DNA of 64,000 bases, taken from Colletes latitarsis. Its lineage: Eukaryota; Arthropoda; Insecta; Hymenoptera; Colletidae. The position numbers and the translations under genes are program-made. The notes under the pieces were generated by a model that worked only from the letters and a program-made list of their open reading frames with translations, made no database searches and was not told the DNA's origin. Of this stretch, positions 38,317 through 51,627 are shown piece by piece (position 1 is the stretch's first letter; the number at the start of each line of letters is the position of its first letter). Where the stretch lies: NCBI RefSeq assembly GCF_051014445.1, contig NW_027488370.1, forward strand, positions 12,524,001-12,588,000, read 5' to 3'.

Positions 38317-39011
38317 ACCACATTACTACGTGATCCAAACCAGTGGAAGCCTAGGATCTGGCCAACAAGTATGAGAAATATGCGAAACTATGAGCCTGAT
38401 GAGGGTAAATCCTAGACCTAACCTAGACCTAACATGTGTTATCCTGTAAAATATTGACGGAAACCAGGTTTAATTGACATTTTCAGTGTGGTACCACATT
38501 ACTACGTGATCCAATCCACAAAAGCCCAGGATCAGTTCAATAAGTATGTGAAGAATGCGAGAGTATGTGTCTGATGAGGACAAATCCGAGACCTAACCTA
38601 GACTTAACATGTGTTATCCTCTAAAATATTAATCGAAACCAGGTTTAATTGACTGTTTTAGTGTGGTACCACTATGCTACGTGATCCAAAGCAGAAAAAA
38701 CCCTCGCTCTGGTCAACATGTATGTTAAAACTGCGAAAGGATGACCCTGATGGGGGCAAATCCCTGGCCTAAGCTAGACATAACATGCGTTATCCTCTTA
38801 AATATTGATCGAAACCAGGTTTAATGGACTGTTTCAGTGTGGTACCACTTTACTACGTGATCGAAACCAGAAAAAAACCAGGATCTGTTCAAGAAGTGTA
38901 TGAAGAATGCGAAAGCATGAAGCTGATGAGGGCAAATCCTAGACCTAACCTAGACCTAACATGTGTTATCCTGTAAAATATTGACGGAAACCAGGTTTAA
39001 TTGACATTTTC
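38317..39011 (+). repeat. Mixed monomers after the 4.29-kb duplication
   Basis: R4, GACGG-type and R2 monomers without a longer ordered repeat. An R2 monomer with CACTATGCTACG and CTCGCTCTGGTC near 38670 is shared with one near 29390. No gene is visible. Confidence 0.65.
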
Positions 39012-39735
39012 ACTGTGGTACCACATTACTACGTGGTCGAAAACGGAAAAAACCCAGGATCTGTTCAAGTATGAGAAATATGCGAAAGTATGAGCCTAAT
39101 GAGGGCAAATCCTAGACCTAACCCAGGTCCAACGTGCGTTATCCTCTAAAATATTGGTCGAAATCAGGTTTAATGGACTGTTTCAGTGTGGTACCACATT
39201 ACTACGTGATCCAAACCAGAAAAAACCCAGGATCTGTTCAAGATGTATGCGAAGAATGCGAAAGTATGAGTCTGATGAGGGAAAATTCCTGGCCCAACCT
39301 AGTCCTAACGTGCGTTATCCTCTAAAATATTGATCGTAACGAGGATTAATTGACGGTTTCAGTGTGGTACCACATTACTACGTGATCCAAACCAGAAAAA
39401 GCCCAGGATCTCTTCAACACGTATGTGCAAAACGCGAAAGTATGAGCCTGATGAGGGCAAATCCCAGACCTATCCCAGACATAACTTGCGTTATCCTCTA
39501 AAATATTGATCGAAACCAGGTCTAATCGACTGTTTCAGTGTGATACCACATTACTACGTGATCGAAAACAGAAAAAACCCAGGATCTGTTCAACAAGTAT
39601 GTGAAGATTGCGAAAGGATGAGTCTGATGAGTGAAAATCCCAGGCCTAACTTAGACCTAACATGCGTTATCCTCAAATATATTGATCGAAACCAGGTCTA
39701 ATCGACTGTATCAGTGTGGTACCACGTTACTACGT
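39012..39735 (+). repeat. 4-mer block H, copy 1
   Basis: About four monomers that recur 2453 bp downstream at 41465-42188. The mark GAGGATTAATTGACGG starts at 39341 and 41794, and again at 42322 (three monomers further, 528 bp). Shared features are the short TTCAAGTATGAG right arm, AAAATTCCTGGCCCAACC, and ATCTCTTCAACACG. The 2453-bp step is close to 14 monomers. Confidence 0.78.
39060..39085 (+). repeat. 173-bp monomer variant with shortened right arm (example)
   Basis: The right arm reads GTTCAAGTATGAG where the usual form is GTTCAACAAGTATGAG, a loss of 3 bp. It is linked to TACGTGGTCGAAAACRG just upstream. Other copies lie near 39763, 41517, 42921, 45535, 45711, 47115, 49903, 52357, 55157, 56034, 57440 and 59889. 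I saw none outside 39-60 kb, so it marks this part of the array. Confidence 0.8.
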
Positions 39736-40594
39736 GGTCGCAAACAGAAAAATCCCAGGATCTGTTCAAGTATGAGAAATATGCGAAAGTATGAGCCTAA
39801 TGAGGGCAAATCCTAGACCTAACCCAGGTCTAAAGTGCGCTATCCTCTAAAATATTGATCGAAATCAGGTTTAATGGACTGTTTCAGTGTGGTACCACAT
39901 TACTAAGTGATCGAATCCAGAAAAAACCCAGGATCTAGCCAACAAGTATGAGAAATATGCGAAAGTATGAGCCCCATGAGGGCAAATCCCAGACCTAGCC
40001 CAGACCTAACATGCGTTATCCTCTGAAATATTTATCAAGACCATGTTTAATTGACTGTTTCAGTCTGGTACCATACTACTACGTGATCCAGTGCAGAAAA
40101 AACCCAGGATCTGTCCAACAAGTATATGAAAAACGCAATAGTATGAGCCTGATGAGGGCAAATCCCAGACCTATCCCAGACATAACTTGCGTTATCCTCT
40201 AAAATATTGATCGAATCCAGTTTTAATGGACAGTTTTAGTGTGGTACCACTTTACTACGTGATGCAATGCAGAAAAAACCCTCGATCAGGTCAACATGTA
40301 TGTTAAAACTGCGAAAGGATGACCCTGATGAGGGCAAATCCTAGACCTAGCCCAGACATAACATGCGTTATCTAAAATATTAATCGAAATCAGGTTTAAT
40401 GGTCTGTTTCAGCGTGGTACCACATTACTACGTGATCGAATCCAGAAAAAAACCAGGATCTGTTCAAGAAGTATATGAGGAATGCGAAAGTATGTGTCTG
40501 ATGAGGGAAAATCCCAGGCCTAACCTAGACATAACATGCGTTATCCTCTAAAATATTCATCGAAACCAGGTTTAATCGACTGTTTCAGTGTGGT

Positions 40595-40930
40595 ACCACT
40601 TTGCGACGTGATCCAAAGCAGAAAAAACCATCGATCAGGTTTACATCAATGTTATAACTGCGAAAGTGTGACCCTGATGAGGGCAAATCCCAGACCTAAC
40701 CTAGACTTAACATGTGTTATCCTCTAAAATATTAATCGAAACCAGGTTTAATGGACAGTTTCAGTGTGGTACCACTTTGCGACGTGATCCAAAGCAGAAA
40801 AAACCATCGATCAGGTTTACATCAATGTTATAACTGCGAAAGTGTGACCCTGATGAGGGCAAATCCCAGACCTTACCTAGACTTAACATGTGTTATCCTC
40901 TAAAATATTGATCGAAATCAGGTTTAATGG
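40595..40930 (+). repeat. Single-monomer tandem duplication (176 bp)
   Basis: TTTGCGACGTGATCC starts at 40600 and again at 40776. The following right arms share CATCGATCAGGTTTACATC, AATGTTATAACTGCG, and GTGTGACCC with one visible difference (CTAACC against CTTACC). Adjacent near-identical monomers are rare in this window, where neighbours usually differ, so this is a recent one-unit duplication. Confidence 0.85.
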
Positions 40931-41464
40931 TCTGTTTCAGCGTGGTACCACATTACTACGTGATCCAATACAGAAAAGCCCAGGATCAGTTCAATAAGTA
41001 TGTGAAGAATGCGAAAGTATGTGTCTGATGAGGGCAAATCCCAGACCTAACCTAGACTTAACATGTGTTATCCTCTAAAATATTAATCGAAACCAGGTTT
41101 AATGGACAGTTTCAGTGTGGTACCACTTTACTACGTGATCAAATGCACAAAAAACCCACGATCAGGTCGACATGTATGTTAAAACTGCGAAAGTATGACC
41201 CTGATGAGGCCAAATCCCTGGCCTAAGCTAGACCTAGCATGCGGTATCCACAAAAATATTGATCGTAACGAGGATTAATTGACTGTTTCAGTGTGGTACC
41301 ACATTACTACGTGATCCAATCCAGAAAAGCCCAGGATCAGTTCAACAAGTATGTGAAGAATGCGAAAGTATGTGTCTGATAAGGGAAAATCCCAGGCCTA
41401 ACCTAGACCTAACATGCGTTATCCTCAAAAATATTGATCGAAACACGGTTTAATCGACTGTTTC

Positions 41465-42188
41465 ACTGTGGTACCACATTACTACGTGGTCGAAAACAGA
41501 AAAAACCCAGGATCTGTTCAAGTATGAGAAATATGCGAAAGTATGAGCCTGATGAGGGCAAATCCTAGACCTAACCCAGGTCTAACGTGAGTTATCCTCT
41601 AAAATATTGATCGAAATCAGGTTTAATGGACTGTTTCAGTGTGGTACCACATTACTACGTGATCCAAACCAGAAAAAACCCAGGATCTGTTCAAGATGTA
41701 TGTGAAGAATGCGAAAGTATGAGTCTGATGAGGGAAAATTCCTGGCCCAACCTAGTCCTAACGTGCGTTATCCTCTAAAATATTGATCGTAACGAGGATT
41801 AATTGACGGTTTCAGTGTGGTACCACATTACTACGTGATCCAAACCAGAAGAAGCCCAGGATCTCTTCAACACGTATGTGCAAAACGCGAAAGTATGAGC
41901 CTGATGAGGGCAAATCCCAGACCTATCCCAGACATAACTTGCGTTATCCTCTAAAATATTGATCGAAACCAGGTTTAATCGACTGTTTCAGTGTGATACC
42001 ACATTACTACGTGATCGAAAACAGAAAAAACCCAGGATCTGTTCAACAAGTATGTGCAGATTGCGAAAGGATGAGTCTGATGAGTGAAAATCCCGGGCCT
42101 AACTTAGACCTAACATGCGTTATCCTCAAATATATTGATCGAAACCAGGTCTAATCGACTGTTTCAGTGTGGTACCACATTACTACGT
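41465..42188 (+). repeat. 4-mer block H, copy 2
   Basis: Partner of 39012-39735 with few substitutions. A further partial copy (about 42188-42350) follows directly, giving a local 3-mer step of 528 bp. After that the array joins a segment at about 42350-42540 that matches 40410-40600. Confidence 0.75.
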
Positions 42189-42874
42189 GATCCAAACCAG
42201 AAAAAACCCAGGATCTGTTCAAGATGTATGTGAAGAATGCGAAAGTATGAGTCTGATGAGGGAAAATTCCTGGCCCAACCTAGTCCTAACGTGCGTTATC
42301 CTCTAAAATATTGATCGTAACGAGGATTAATTGACGGTTTCAGCGTGGTACCACATTACTACGTGATCGAAACCAGAAAAAAACCAGGATCTGTTCAAGA
42401 AGTATATGAAGAATGCGAAAGTATGTGTCTGATGAGGGAAAATCCCAGGCCTAACCTAGACATAACATGCGTTATCCTCTAAAATATTCATCGAAACCAG
42501 GTTTAATCGACTGTTTCAGTGTGGTACCACTTTGCTACGTGATCCAAAGCAGAAAAAACCCTCGCTCTGGTCAACATGTATGTTAAAACTGCGAAAATAT
42601 GAGTCTGATGAGGGAAAATTCCTAGCCCAACCTAGTCCTAACGTGCGTTATACTCAAAAATATTGATCGTAACGAGGATTAATTGACTGTTTCAGTGTGG
42701 GACCACATTACTACGTGATCCAATCAAGAAAAGCCCAGGATCAGTTCAACAAGTATGTGAGGAATGCGAAAGTATGTGTCTGATGAGGGAAAATCCCAGG
42801 CCTAACCTAGACCTAACATGCGTTATCCTCAAAAATATTGATCGAAACCCGGTTTAATCGACTGTTTCACTGTG

Positions 42875-43840
42875 GTACCACATTACTACGTGGTCGAAAA
42901 CAGAAAAAACCCAGGATCTGTTCAAGTATGAGAAATATGCGAAAGTGTGACCCTGATGAGGGCAAATCCCAGACCTAACCTAGACTTAACATGTGTTATC
43001 CTCTAAAATATTAATCGAAATCAGGTTTAATGGTCTGTTTCAGTTGGGTACCGCATTACTACGTGATCGAAACAAGAAAAAGCCCAGGTTCTAGCCAACA
43101 AGTATAAGAAATATGTTAAAGTATGAGCCTGAAGAGGGCAAATCCAAGACCTAACCCAGACCTAACACGCGTTATCCTCTAAAATATTTATCAAGACCAG
43201 GTTTAATTGACTGTTGCAGTGTGGTACCACATTACTACGTGATCCAAGCCAGTGGAAGCCTAGGATCTGGCCAAGAAGAATGAGAAATATGCGAAAGTAT
43301 GAGCCTGATGAGAGCAAATCCCAGACCTAACCTAGACCTAACATGCGTTATCCTCTAAAATATTGATCGAAACCAGGTTTAATGGACTGTTTCAGTGTGG
43401 TACCACATTACTACGTGATCCAAACCAGAAAAAATCCCAGGATCTGTTCAACAAGTATGTGAAAAATGCGAAAATATGACCCTGATGAGGGCAAATCCCA
43501 GTCCTATCCCAGACCTAACTTGCGTTATCCTCTAAAATATTGCTCGAAACCAGGTTTAATTGACTGTTCAGTGTAGTACCACATTACTACGTGATCTAAA
43601 CCAGAAGAAACCCAGGATCTGTTCAACAAGTATGTGAAGAATGCGAAAGTATGAGTCTGATGAGGGAAAATCCCAGGCCTAACCTAGACCTAACATGTGT
43701 TATCCTCAAAAATATTGATCGAAACCAGGTTAAATCGAATGTTTCAGTGTGGCACCACATTACTACGTGATCCAAACCAGAAAAAAACCCCGGATCTGTT
43801 CAACAAGTATGTGAAGAATGCGAAAGTACGAGCCTGATGA
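42875..43840 (+). repeat. Block I, copy 1 (~0.97 kb)
   Basis: About 5.5 monomers that recur 2786 bp downstream at 45661-46626. The mark CAGTTGGGTACCGCATTACT is at 43041 and 45827. Other shared oddities are AGTATAAGAAATATGTTAAAG and CTGAAGAGGGC, and a left arm with a shortened GACTGTTCAGTGTAGTACC. Differences are few. Confidence 0.85.
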
Positions 43841-45676
43841 GAGCAAATCCCAGACCTAACATGTGTAATCCTCTAAAATATTGACGGAAACCAGGTTTAA
43901 TTGACAGTTTCAGTGTGGTACCACATTACAACGTGATCCAATCCAGAAAAAGCCCAGGATCTAGCCAACAAGAATGAGAAATATGCGAAAATATGAGCCT
44001 GATGAGGGCAAATCCTAGACCTAGCCCAGACCTAACATGCGTTATCCTCTGAAATATTTATCAAGACCATGTTTAATTGACTGTTTCAGTGTGGTACCAC
44101 ATTACTACGTGATCCAAACCAGAAAAAACCCAGGATCTGTTCAACAAGTATGAGAAAAACGCGAAAGTATGAGCATGATGAGGGCAAATCCCAGACCTAT
44201 CCCAGACATAACTTGCGTTATCCTATAAAATATTGATCGAATCCAGTTTTAATGGACAGTTTTAGTGTGGTACCACTTTACTACGTGATCCAATGCAGAA
44301 GAAACCCTCGATCAAGTCAACATGTATGTTAACACTGCGAAAGGATGACCCTGATGAGGGCAAATCCCTGGCCTAACCTAGACCTAACATGCGTTATCCT
44401 CTAAAATATTGATCGAAACCACGTTTAATGGACTGTCTCAGTGTGGTACCACATTAGAACGTGATCCAAACCAGAAAAAGCCAGGATCTGTTCAAGAATT
44501 ATGTGAAGAATGCGAAAGTATTAGTCTGATGAGGGCAAATCCTAGACCTAACCTAGACCTAACATGTGTAATCCTCTAAAATATTGACGGAAACCAGGTT
44601 TAATTGACAGTTTCAGTGTGGTACCACATTACTACGTGATCCAATCCTGAAAAAGCCCAGGACCTGGCCAACAAGTATGAGAAATATGCGAAAGTATGAG
44701 ACTGATGAGGGCAAATCCTAGACCTAACATGTGTAATCCTTTAAAATAGTGTCGGAAACCAGGTTTAATTGACAGTTTCAGTGTGGTACCACATTACTAC
44801 GTAATGCAATCCAGAAAAAGCCCAGGATCTAGCCAACAAGTATGAGAAATATGCGAAAGTACGAGTCTGATGAGGGCAAATCCCAGGCCCAACCTGGACC
44901 TAACATGCGTTATCCTCTGAAATATTTATCAAGACCATGTTTAATTGACTGTTTCAGTGTGCTACCACATTACTACGTGATCGAAACCAGAAAAAACCCA
45001 GGATCTGCTCAACAAGTATGTGAAAAACGCGAATGTATGAGCCTGATGAGGGCAAATCCCAGACCAATCCCGGACATAACTTGCGTTATCCTATAAAATA
45101 TTGATCGAATCCAGTTTTAATGGACAGTTTTAGTGTGGTATCACTTTTCTACGTGATGCAATGCAGAAAAAGCCTCCATCACTTCAACATGTATGTTAAA
45201 ACTGCGAAGGTATGTGTCTGATGAGGGAAAATCCCAGGCCTAACCTAGACGTAACATACGTTATCCTCTAAAATATTGATCGAAACCAGGTTTAATCACT
45301 GTTTCAGTGTGGTACCACATTACTACGTGATCGAAAATAGAAAAAACCCAGGATCTGTTCAACAAGTATGTGAAGAATGCGAAAGTATGAGACTGATGGG
45401 TGAAAATCCCAGGCCCAACCTAGACCTAACTTGCGTTATCCTCAAAAATACTGATCGAAAGCAGGTTTAATCGACTGTTTCAGTGTGGTACCACATTACT
45501 ACGTGGTCGAAAACAGAAAAAACCCAGGATCTTTTCAAGTATGAGAAATATGCGAAAGTATGAGCCTGATGAGGACAAATCCTAGACCTAACCCAGACCT
45601 AACGTGCGTTATCCTCTAAAATATTGATCGAAATCAGGTTTAATGGACTGTTTCAGTGTGGTACCACATTACTACG
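43700..45676 (+). repeat. Block J, copy 1 (~1.98 kb)
   Basis: About 11 monomers that recur 4367 bp downstream at 48067-50043. Marks include GATCAAGTCAACATG (44309 and 48676) and frames starting at 44842/49209 and 45276/49643. Two 165-bp monomers lie inside at about 43853 and 44721. A third, partial copy lies at about 51628-52450. Confidence 0.88.
43853..43863 (+). repeat. Single 11-bp subunit of a 165-bp monomer (example)
   Basis: Most monomers end with two 11-bp subunits, GACCTAACCYA followed by GACCTAACATG or close variants. Here only one is left, GACCTAACATG, and the monomer is 165 bp. I see the same at about 44721, 48220, 49088, 53110, 58372, 60821, 62569, 62918, 63078 and 63769 on a TGTAATCC-type background. 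I also see it at about 13901, 15303, 17580, 18097, 18438, 21595, 22817 and 23859, mostly on a GGGAAAATCCC background. Confidence 0.82.
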
Positions 45677-46626
45677 TGGTCGAAAACAGAAAAAACCCAG
45701 GATCTGTTCAAGTATGAGAAATATGCGAAAGTGTGACCCTGATGAGGATAAATCCCAGACCTAACCTAGACTTAACATGTGATATCCTCTAAAATATTAA
45801 TCGAAATCAGGTTTAATGGTCTGTTTCAGTTGGGTACCGCATTACTACGTGATCGAAACAAGAAAAAGCCCAGGTTCTAGCCAACAAGTATAAGAAATAT
45901 GTTAAAGTATGAGCCTGAAGAGGGCAAATCCAAGACCTAACCCAGACCTAACACGCGTTATCCTCTAAAATATTTATCAAGACCAGGTTTAATTGACTGT
46001 TGCAGTGTGGTACCACATTACTACGTGATCCAAGCCAGTGGAAGCCTAGGATCTGGCCAAGAAGAATGAGAAATATGCGAAAGTATGAGCCTGATGAGAG
46101 CAAATCCCAGACCTAACCTAGACCTAACATGCGTTATCCTCTAAAATATTGATCGAAACCAGGTTTAATGGACTGTTTCAGTGTGGTACCACATTACTAC
46201 GTGATCCAAACCAGAAAAAATCCCAGGATCTGTTCAACAAGTATGTGAAAAATGCGAAAATATGACCCTGATGAGGGCAAATCCCAGTCCTATCCCAGAC
46301 CTAACTTGCGTTATCCTCTAAAATATTGCTCGAAACCAGGTTTAATTGACTGTTCAGTGTAGTACCACATTACTACGTGATCTAAACCAGAAGAAACCCA
46401 GGATCTGTTCAACAAGTATGTGAAGAATGCGAAAGTATGAGTCTGATGAGGGAAAATCCCAGGCCTAACCTAGACCTAACATGTGTTATCCTCAAAAATA
46501 TTGATCGAAACCAGGTTAAATCGAATGTTTCAGTGTGGCACCACATTACTACGTGATCCAAACCAGAAAAAAACCCCGGATCTGTTCAACAAGTATGTGA
46601 AGAATGCGAAAGTACGAGCCTGATGA
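45661..46626 (+). repeat. Block I, copy 2 (~0.97 kb)
   Basis: Near-identical to 42875-43840, with small differences such as GAGGATAAATCCC against GAGGGCAAATCCC. Its left edge coincides with the right edge of block J copy 1 (about 45676), and to its right a piece of about 180 bp matches 44181-44360 (offset 2445 bp). So the order of segments here was built by several successive exchanges. Confidence 0.83.
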
Positions 46627-47028
46627 GGGCAAATCCCAGACCTATCCCAGACATAACTTGCGTTATCCTATAAAATATTGATCGAATCCAGTTTTAATGG
46701 ACAGTTTTAGTGTGGTACCACTTTACTACGTGATCCAATGCAGAAAAAACCCTCGATCAAGTCAACATGTATGTTAACACTGCGAAAGGATGACCCTGAT
46801 GAGGGCAAATCCCAGACCTAACCTAGACTTAACTTGTGTTATCCTCTAAAATATTAATCGAAACCAGGTTCAATGGTCTGTTTCAGTGTGGTACCACATT
46901 ACTACGTGATCGAAACAAGAAAAATCCCAGGATCTGTCCAAGAATTATGTGAAGAATGCGAAAGTATGAGTCTGATGAGGGCAAATCCGAGACCTAACCT
47001 AGACCTAACATGCGTTATCCTCAAATAT

Positions 47029-47340
47029 ACTGATCGAAAGCAGGTTTAATCGACTGTTTCAGTGTGGTACCACATTACTACGTGGTCGAAAACAGAAAAA
47101 ACCCAGGATCTTTTCAAGTATGAGAAATATGCGAAAGTATGAGCCTGATGAGGACAAATCCTAGACCTAACCCAGACCTAACTTGCGTTATCCTCTAAAA
47201 TATTTATCGAAACCAGGTTTAATGGACTGTTTTAGTGCGGTACCACTTTGCTACGTGATCCAAAGCAGAAAAAAACCTCGCTCAGGTCAACATGTATGTC
47301 AAAACTGCGAAAGGATGACCCTGATGAGGGCAAATCCCTG
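47029..47340 (+). repeat. Join of two pieces also found at 45450 and 50319
   Basis: From 47029 to about 47183 the sequence matches 45450-45604 (GATCGAAAGCAGG, then the short CTTTTCAAGTATGAG arm). From 47183 on it matches 50319 onward (offset 3136 bp), an R2 monomer with GTGCGGTACCACTTTGC and CATGTATGTCAAAACTGCG. A nearly identical left half of that R2 monomer recurs at 47542. Confidence 0.7.
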
Positions 47341-48066
47341 GCCTAAACTAGACCTAACATGCGTTATCCTCTAAAATATTGATCGAAACCAGGTTTAATG
47401 GACTGTTTCAGTGTGGTATCACATTAGTACGTGATCCAAACCAGAAAAAGCCAGGGATCTGTTCAACAAGTACGTAAAAACGCGAAAATATGACCCTGAT
47501 GAGTGTAAATCCCAGACCTGTCCCAGACCTAACTTGCGTTATCCTCTAAAATATTTATCGAAACCAGGTTTAATGGACTGTTTTAGTGCGGTACCACTTT
47601 GCTACGTGATCCAAAGCAGAAAAAACCTTCGATCAGGTTTACATGTATGTTAAAACTGCGAAAGTGTGACCCTGACGAGGGCAAATCCCAGACCTAACCT
47701 AGACTTAGCATGTGTTATCCTCTAAAATATTAATCGAATCCAGGTTTAATGGTCTGTTTCACTTGGGTATAGCATTACTACGTGATCGAAACAAGAAAAA
47801 GCCCAGGATCTAGCCAACAAGTATGAGAAATATGCGAATGTATGAGCTTGATGAGGGCAAATCATAGACCTAACCCAGACCAAACACGCGTTATCCTCTA
47901 AAATATTTATCAAGACCAGGTTTAATTCACTGTTGCAGTGTGGTACCACATTACTACGTGATCCAAACCAGTGGAAGTCTAGGATCTGGCCAAGAAGAAT
48001 GAGAAATATGCGAAAGTATGAGCCTGATGAGAGCAAATCCCAGACCTAACCTAGACCTAACATGCG

Positions 48067-50043
48067 TTATCCTCAAAAATAGAGATCGAAACCAGGTTAA
48101 ATCGACTGTTTCAGTGTGGCACCACATTACAACGTGATCCAAACCAGAAAAAAACCCCGGATCTGTTCAACAAGTATGTGAAGAATGCGAAAGTACGAGC
48201 CCGATGAGAGCAAATCCCAGACCTAACATGTGTAATCCTCTAAAATATTGACGGAAACCAGGTTTAATTGACAGTTTCAGTGTGGTGCCACATTACAACG
48301 TGATCCAATCCAGAAAAAGCCCAGGATCTAGCCAACAAGAATGAGAAATATGCGAAAATATGAGCCTGATGAGGGCAAATCCTAGACCTAGCCCAGACCT
48401 AACATGCGTTATCCTCTGAAATATTTATCAAGACCATGTTTAATTGACTGTTTCAGTGTGGTACCACATTACTACGTGATTCAAACTAGAAAAAACCCAG
48501 GATATGTTCAACAAGTATGAGAAAAACGCGAAAGTATGAGCCTGATGAGGGCAAATCCCAGACCTATCCCAGACATAACTTGCGTTATCCTATAAAATAT
48601 TGATCGAATCCAGTTTTAATGGACAGTTTTAGTGTGGTACCACTTTACTACGTGATCCAATGCAGAAAAAACCCTCGATCAAGTCAACATGTATGTTAAC
48701 ACTGCGAAAGGATGACCCTGATGAGGGCAAATCCCTGGCCTAACCTAGACCTAACATGCGTTATCCTCTAAAATATTGATCGAAACCACGTTTAATGGAC
48801 TGTCTCAGTGTGGTACCACATTAGAACGTGATCCAAACCAGAAAAAGCCAGGATCTGTTCAAGAATTATGTGAAGAATGCGAAAGTATTAGTCTGATGAG
48901 GGCAAATCCTAGACCTAACCTAGACCTAACATGTGTAATCCTCTAAAATATTGACGGAAACCAGGTTTAATTGACAGTTTCAGTGTGGTACCACATTACT
49001 ACGTGATCCAATCCTGAAAAAGCCCAGGACCTGGCCAACAAGTATGAGAAATATGCGAAAGTATGAGACTGATGAGGGCAAATCCTAGACCTAACATGTG
49101 TAATCCTTTAAAATAGTGTCGGAAACCAGGTTTAATTGACAGTTTCAGTGTGGTACCACATTACTACGTAATGCAATCCAGAAAAAGCCCAGGATCTAGC
49201 CAACAAGTATGAGAAATATGCGAAAGTACGAGTCTGATGAGGGCAAATCCCAGGCCCAACCTGGACCTAACATGCGTTATCCTCTGAAATATTTATCAAG
49301 ACCATGTTTAATTGACTGTTTCAGTGTGCTACCACATTACTACGTGATCGAAACCAGAAAAAACCCAGGATCTGCTCAACAAGTATGTGAAAAACGCGAA
49401 TGTATGAGCCTGATGAGGGCAAATCCCAGACCAACCCCGGACATAACTTGCGTTATCCTATAAAATATTGATCGAATCCAGTTTTAATGGACAGTTTTAG
49501 TGTGGTATCACTTTTCTACGTGATGCAATGCAGAAAAAGCCTCCATCACTTCAACATGTATGTTAAAACTGCGAAGGTATGTGTCTGATGAGGGAAAATC
49601 CCAGGCCTAACCTAGACGTAACATACGTTATCCTCTAAAATATTGATCGAAACCAGGTTTAATCACTGTTTCAGTGTGGTACCACATTACTACGTGATCG
49701 AAAATAGAAAAAACCCAGGATCTGTTCAACAAGTATGTGAAGAATGCGAAAGTATGAGACTGATGGGTGAAAATCCCAGGCCCAACCTAGACCTAACTTG
49801 CGTTATCCTCAAAAATACTGATCGAAAGCAGGTTTAATCGACTGTTTCAGTGTGGTACCACATTACTACGTGGTCGAAAACAGAAAAAACCCAGGATCTT
49901 TTCAAGTATGAGAAATATGCGAAAGTATGAGCCTGATGAGGACAAATCCTAGACCTAACCCAGACCTAACGTGCGTTATCCTCTAAAATATTGATCGAAA
50001 TCAGGTTTAATGAACTGTTTCAGTGTGGTACCACATTACTACG
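48067..50043 (+). repeat. Block J, copy 2 (~1.98 kb)
   Basis: Agrees with 43700-45676 over its length with a small number of substitutions, for example GGTGCCAC for GGTACCAC near 48290, and CCAACCCC for CCAATCCC near 49432. The right end is where copy 1 enters block I and this copy goes on with GATACAAATCAGAAAG. Confidence 0.88.
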
Positions 50044-50519
50044 TGATACAAATCAGAAAGAACCCAGGATCTGTTCAAGAAGTATGTGAAGAATGCGAAA
50101 GTATGAGTCTGATGAGGGCAAATCCCAGACCTAACCTAGACCTAACGTGTGTTATCTAAAATATTAATCGAAATCAGGTTTAATGGCCTGTTTCAGTGTG
50201 GTACCACATTACTACGTGATCTAATCCAGAAAAGCCCAGGATCTGTTCAACAAGTATGTGAAGAATGCGAAAGTATGAAGCTGATGAGGGCAAATTCCTG
50301 GACTATCCTAGACATAACTTGCGTTATCCTCTAAAATATTTATCGAAACCAGGTTTAATGGCCTGTTTTAGTGCGGTACCACTTTGCTACGTGATCCAAA
50401 GCAGAAAAAACACTCGCTCAGGTCAACATGTATGTCAAAACTGCGAAAGGATGACCCTGATGAGGGCAAATCCCTGGCCTAAACTAGACCTAACATGCGG
50501 TATGCTCTAAAATATTGAT

Positions 50520-51627
50520 CGAAACCAGGTTTAATGAACTGTTTCAGTGTGGTACCACATTACTACCTGATCCAAACCAGAAGAAGCCCAGAATCTGGCC
50601 CTCAAGTATGAGAAATATGCGAAAGTACGAGCCTGATGAGAGCAAATCCCAGACCTAACCTAGACCTAAAATGCGTTATTCTCTAAAATATTGATCGAAA
50701 CCTGTTTTAATGGACTGTTTCAGTGTGGTACCACATTAGTACGTGATCCAAACCAGAAAAAGCCAGGGATCTGTTCGACAGGTATGTGAAAAACGCGAAA
50801 GTATGAGCCTGATGAGGGCAAATCCCGGACATATCCCAGACCTAACTTGCGTTATCCTCTAAAATATTTGTCGAAACCTGGTTTAATTGACTGTTTCAGT
50901 GTGGTACCACTTTACTACGTGATCCAAAGCAGAAAAAACCATCGATCCGGTTTACATGTATGTTAAAACTGCGAAAGTGTGACCCTGATGAGGGCAAATC
51001 CCAGACCTAACCTAGACTTAACATGTGTTATCCTCTAAAATATTAACCGAATCCAGGTTTAATGGTCTGTTTCACTTGGGTATCGCATTACTGCGTGACC
51101 GAAACGAGAAAAAACCCAGGATCTGTTCAAGAATTATGTGAAGTATGCGAAAGTATGAGACTGATGAGGGCAAATCCTAGACCTAACCTAGACCTAACAT
51201 GTGTTATCCACTAAAATATTGATGGAATACAGGTTTAATTGACTGTTTCAGTGCGGTACCACTTTACTACGTGATCCAAAGCAGAAAAAACCATCGATCA
51301 GGTTTACATTTATGTTAAAACTGCGAAAGTGTGACCCTTATGAGGGCAAATCGCAGACCTAACCTAGACTTAACATGTGTTATCCTCTAAAATATTAATC
51401 GAATCCAGGTTTAATGGTCTGTTTCACTTGGGTATCGCATTACTACGTGATCGAAACAAGAAAAAACCCATGATCTGTTCAAGAATTATGTGAAGTATGC
51501 GAAAGTATGAGACTGATGAGGGCAAATCCTAGACCTAACCTAGACCTACATGTGTTATCCTCTAAAATATTGACGGAAACCACGTTTAAATGACAGTTTC
51601 AGTGTGGTACCACATTACTGCATTGGC
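50520..51627 (+). repeat. Mixed monomers with a repeated R2 unit
   Basis: Standard monomers, of which the pair near 50930-51200 (R2 arm, then GGTCTGTTTCACTTGGGTATCG, then GTGAAGTATGCG) is repeated near 51270-51540. A relative lies near 47640-47760. No gene is visible. Confidence 0.65.

Noticed and set aside
44229..44243. Pol III B-box-like sequence (GATCGAATCC) suggesting a tRNA-derived or SINE origin
   Set aside because: Only about eight of ten positions fit in some variants and fewer in the common GAAACC form. No A-box, poly-A tail or target-site duplications are seen.
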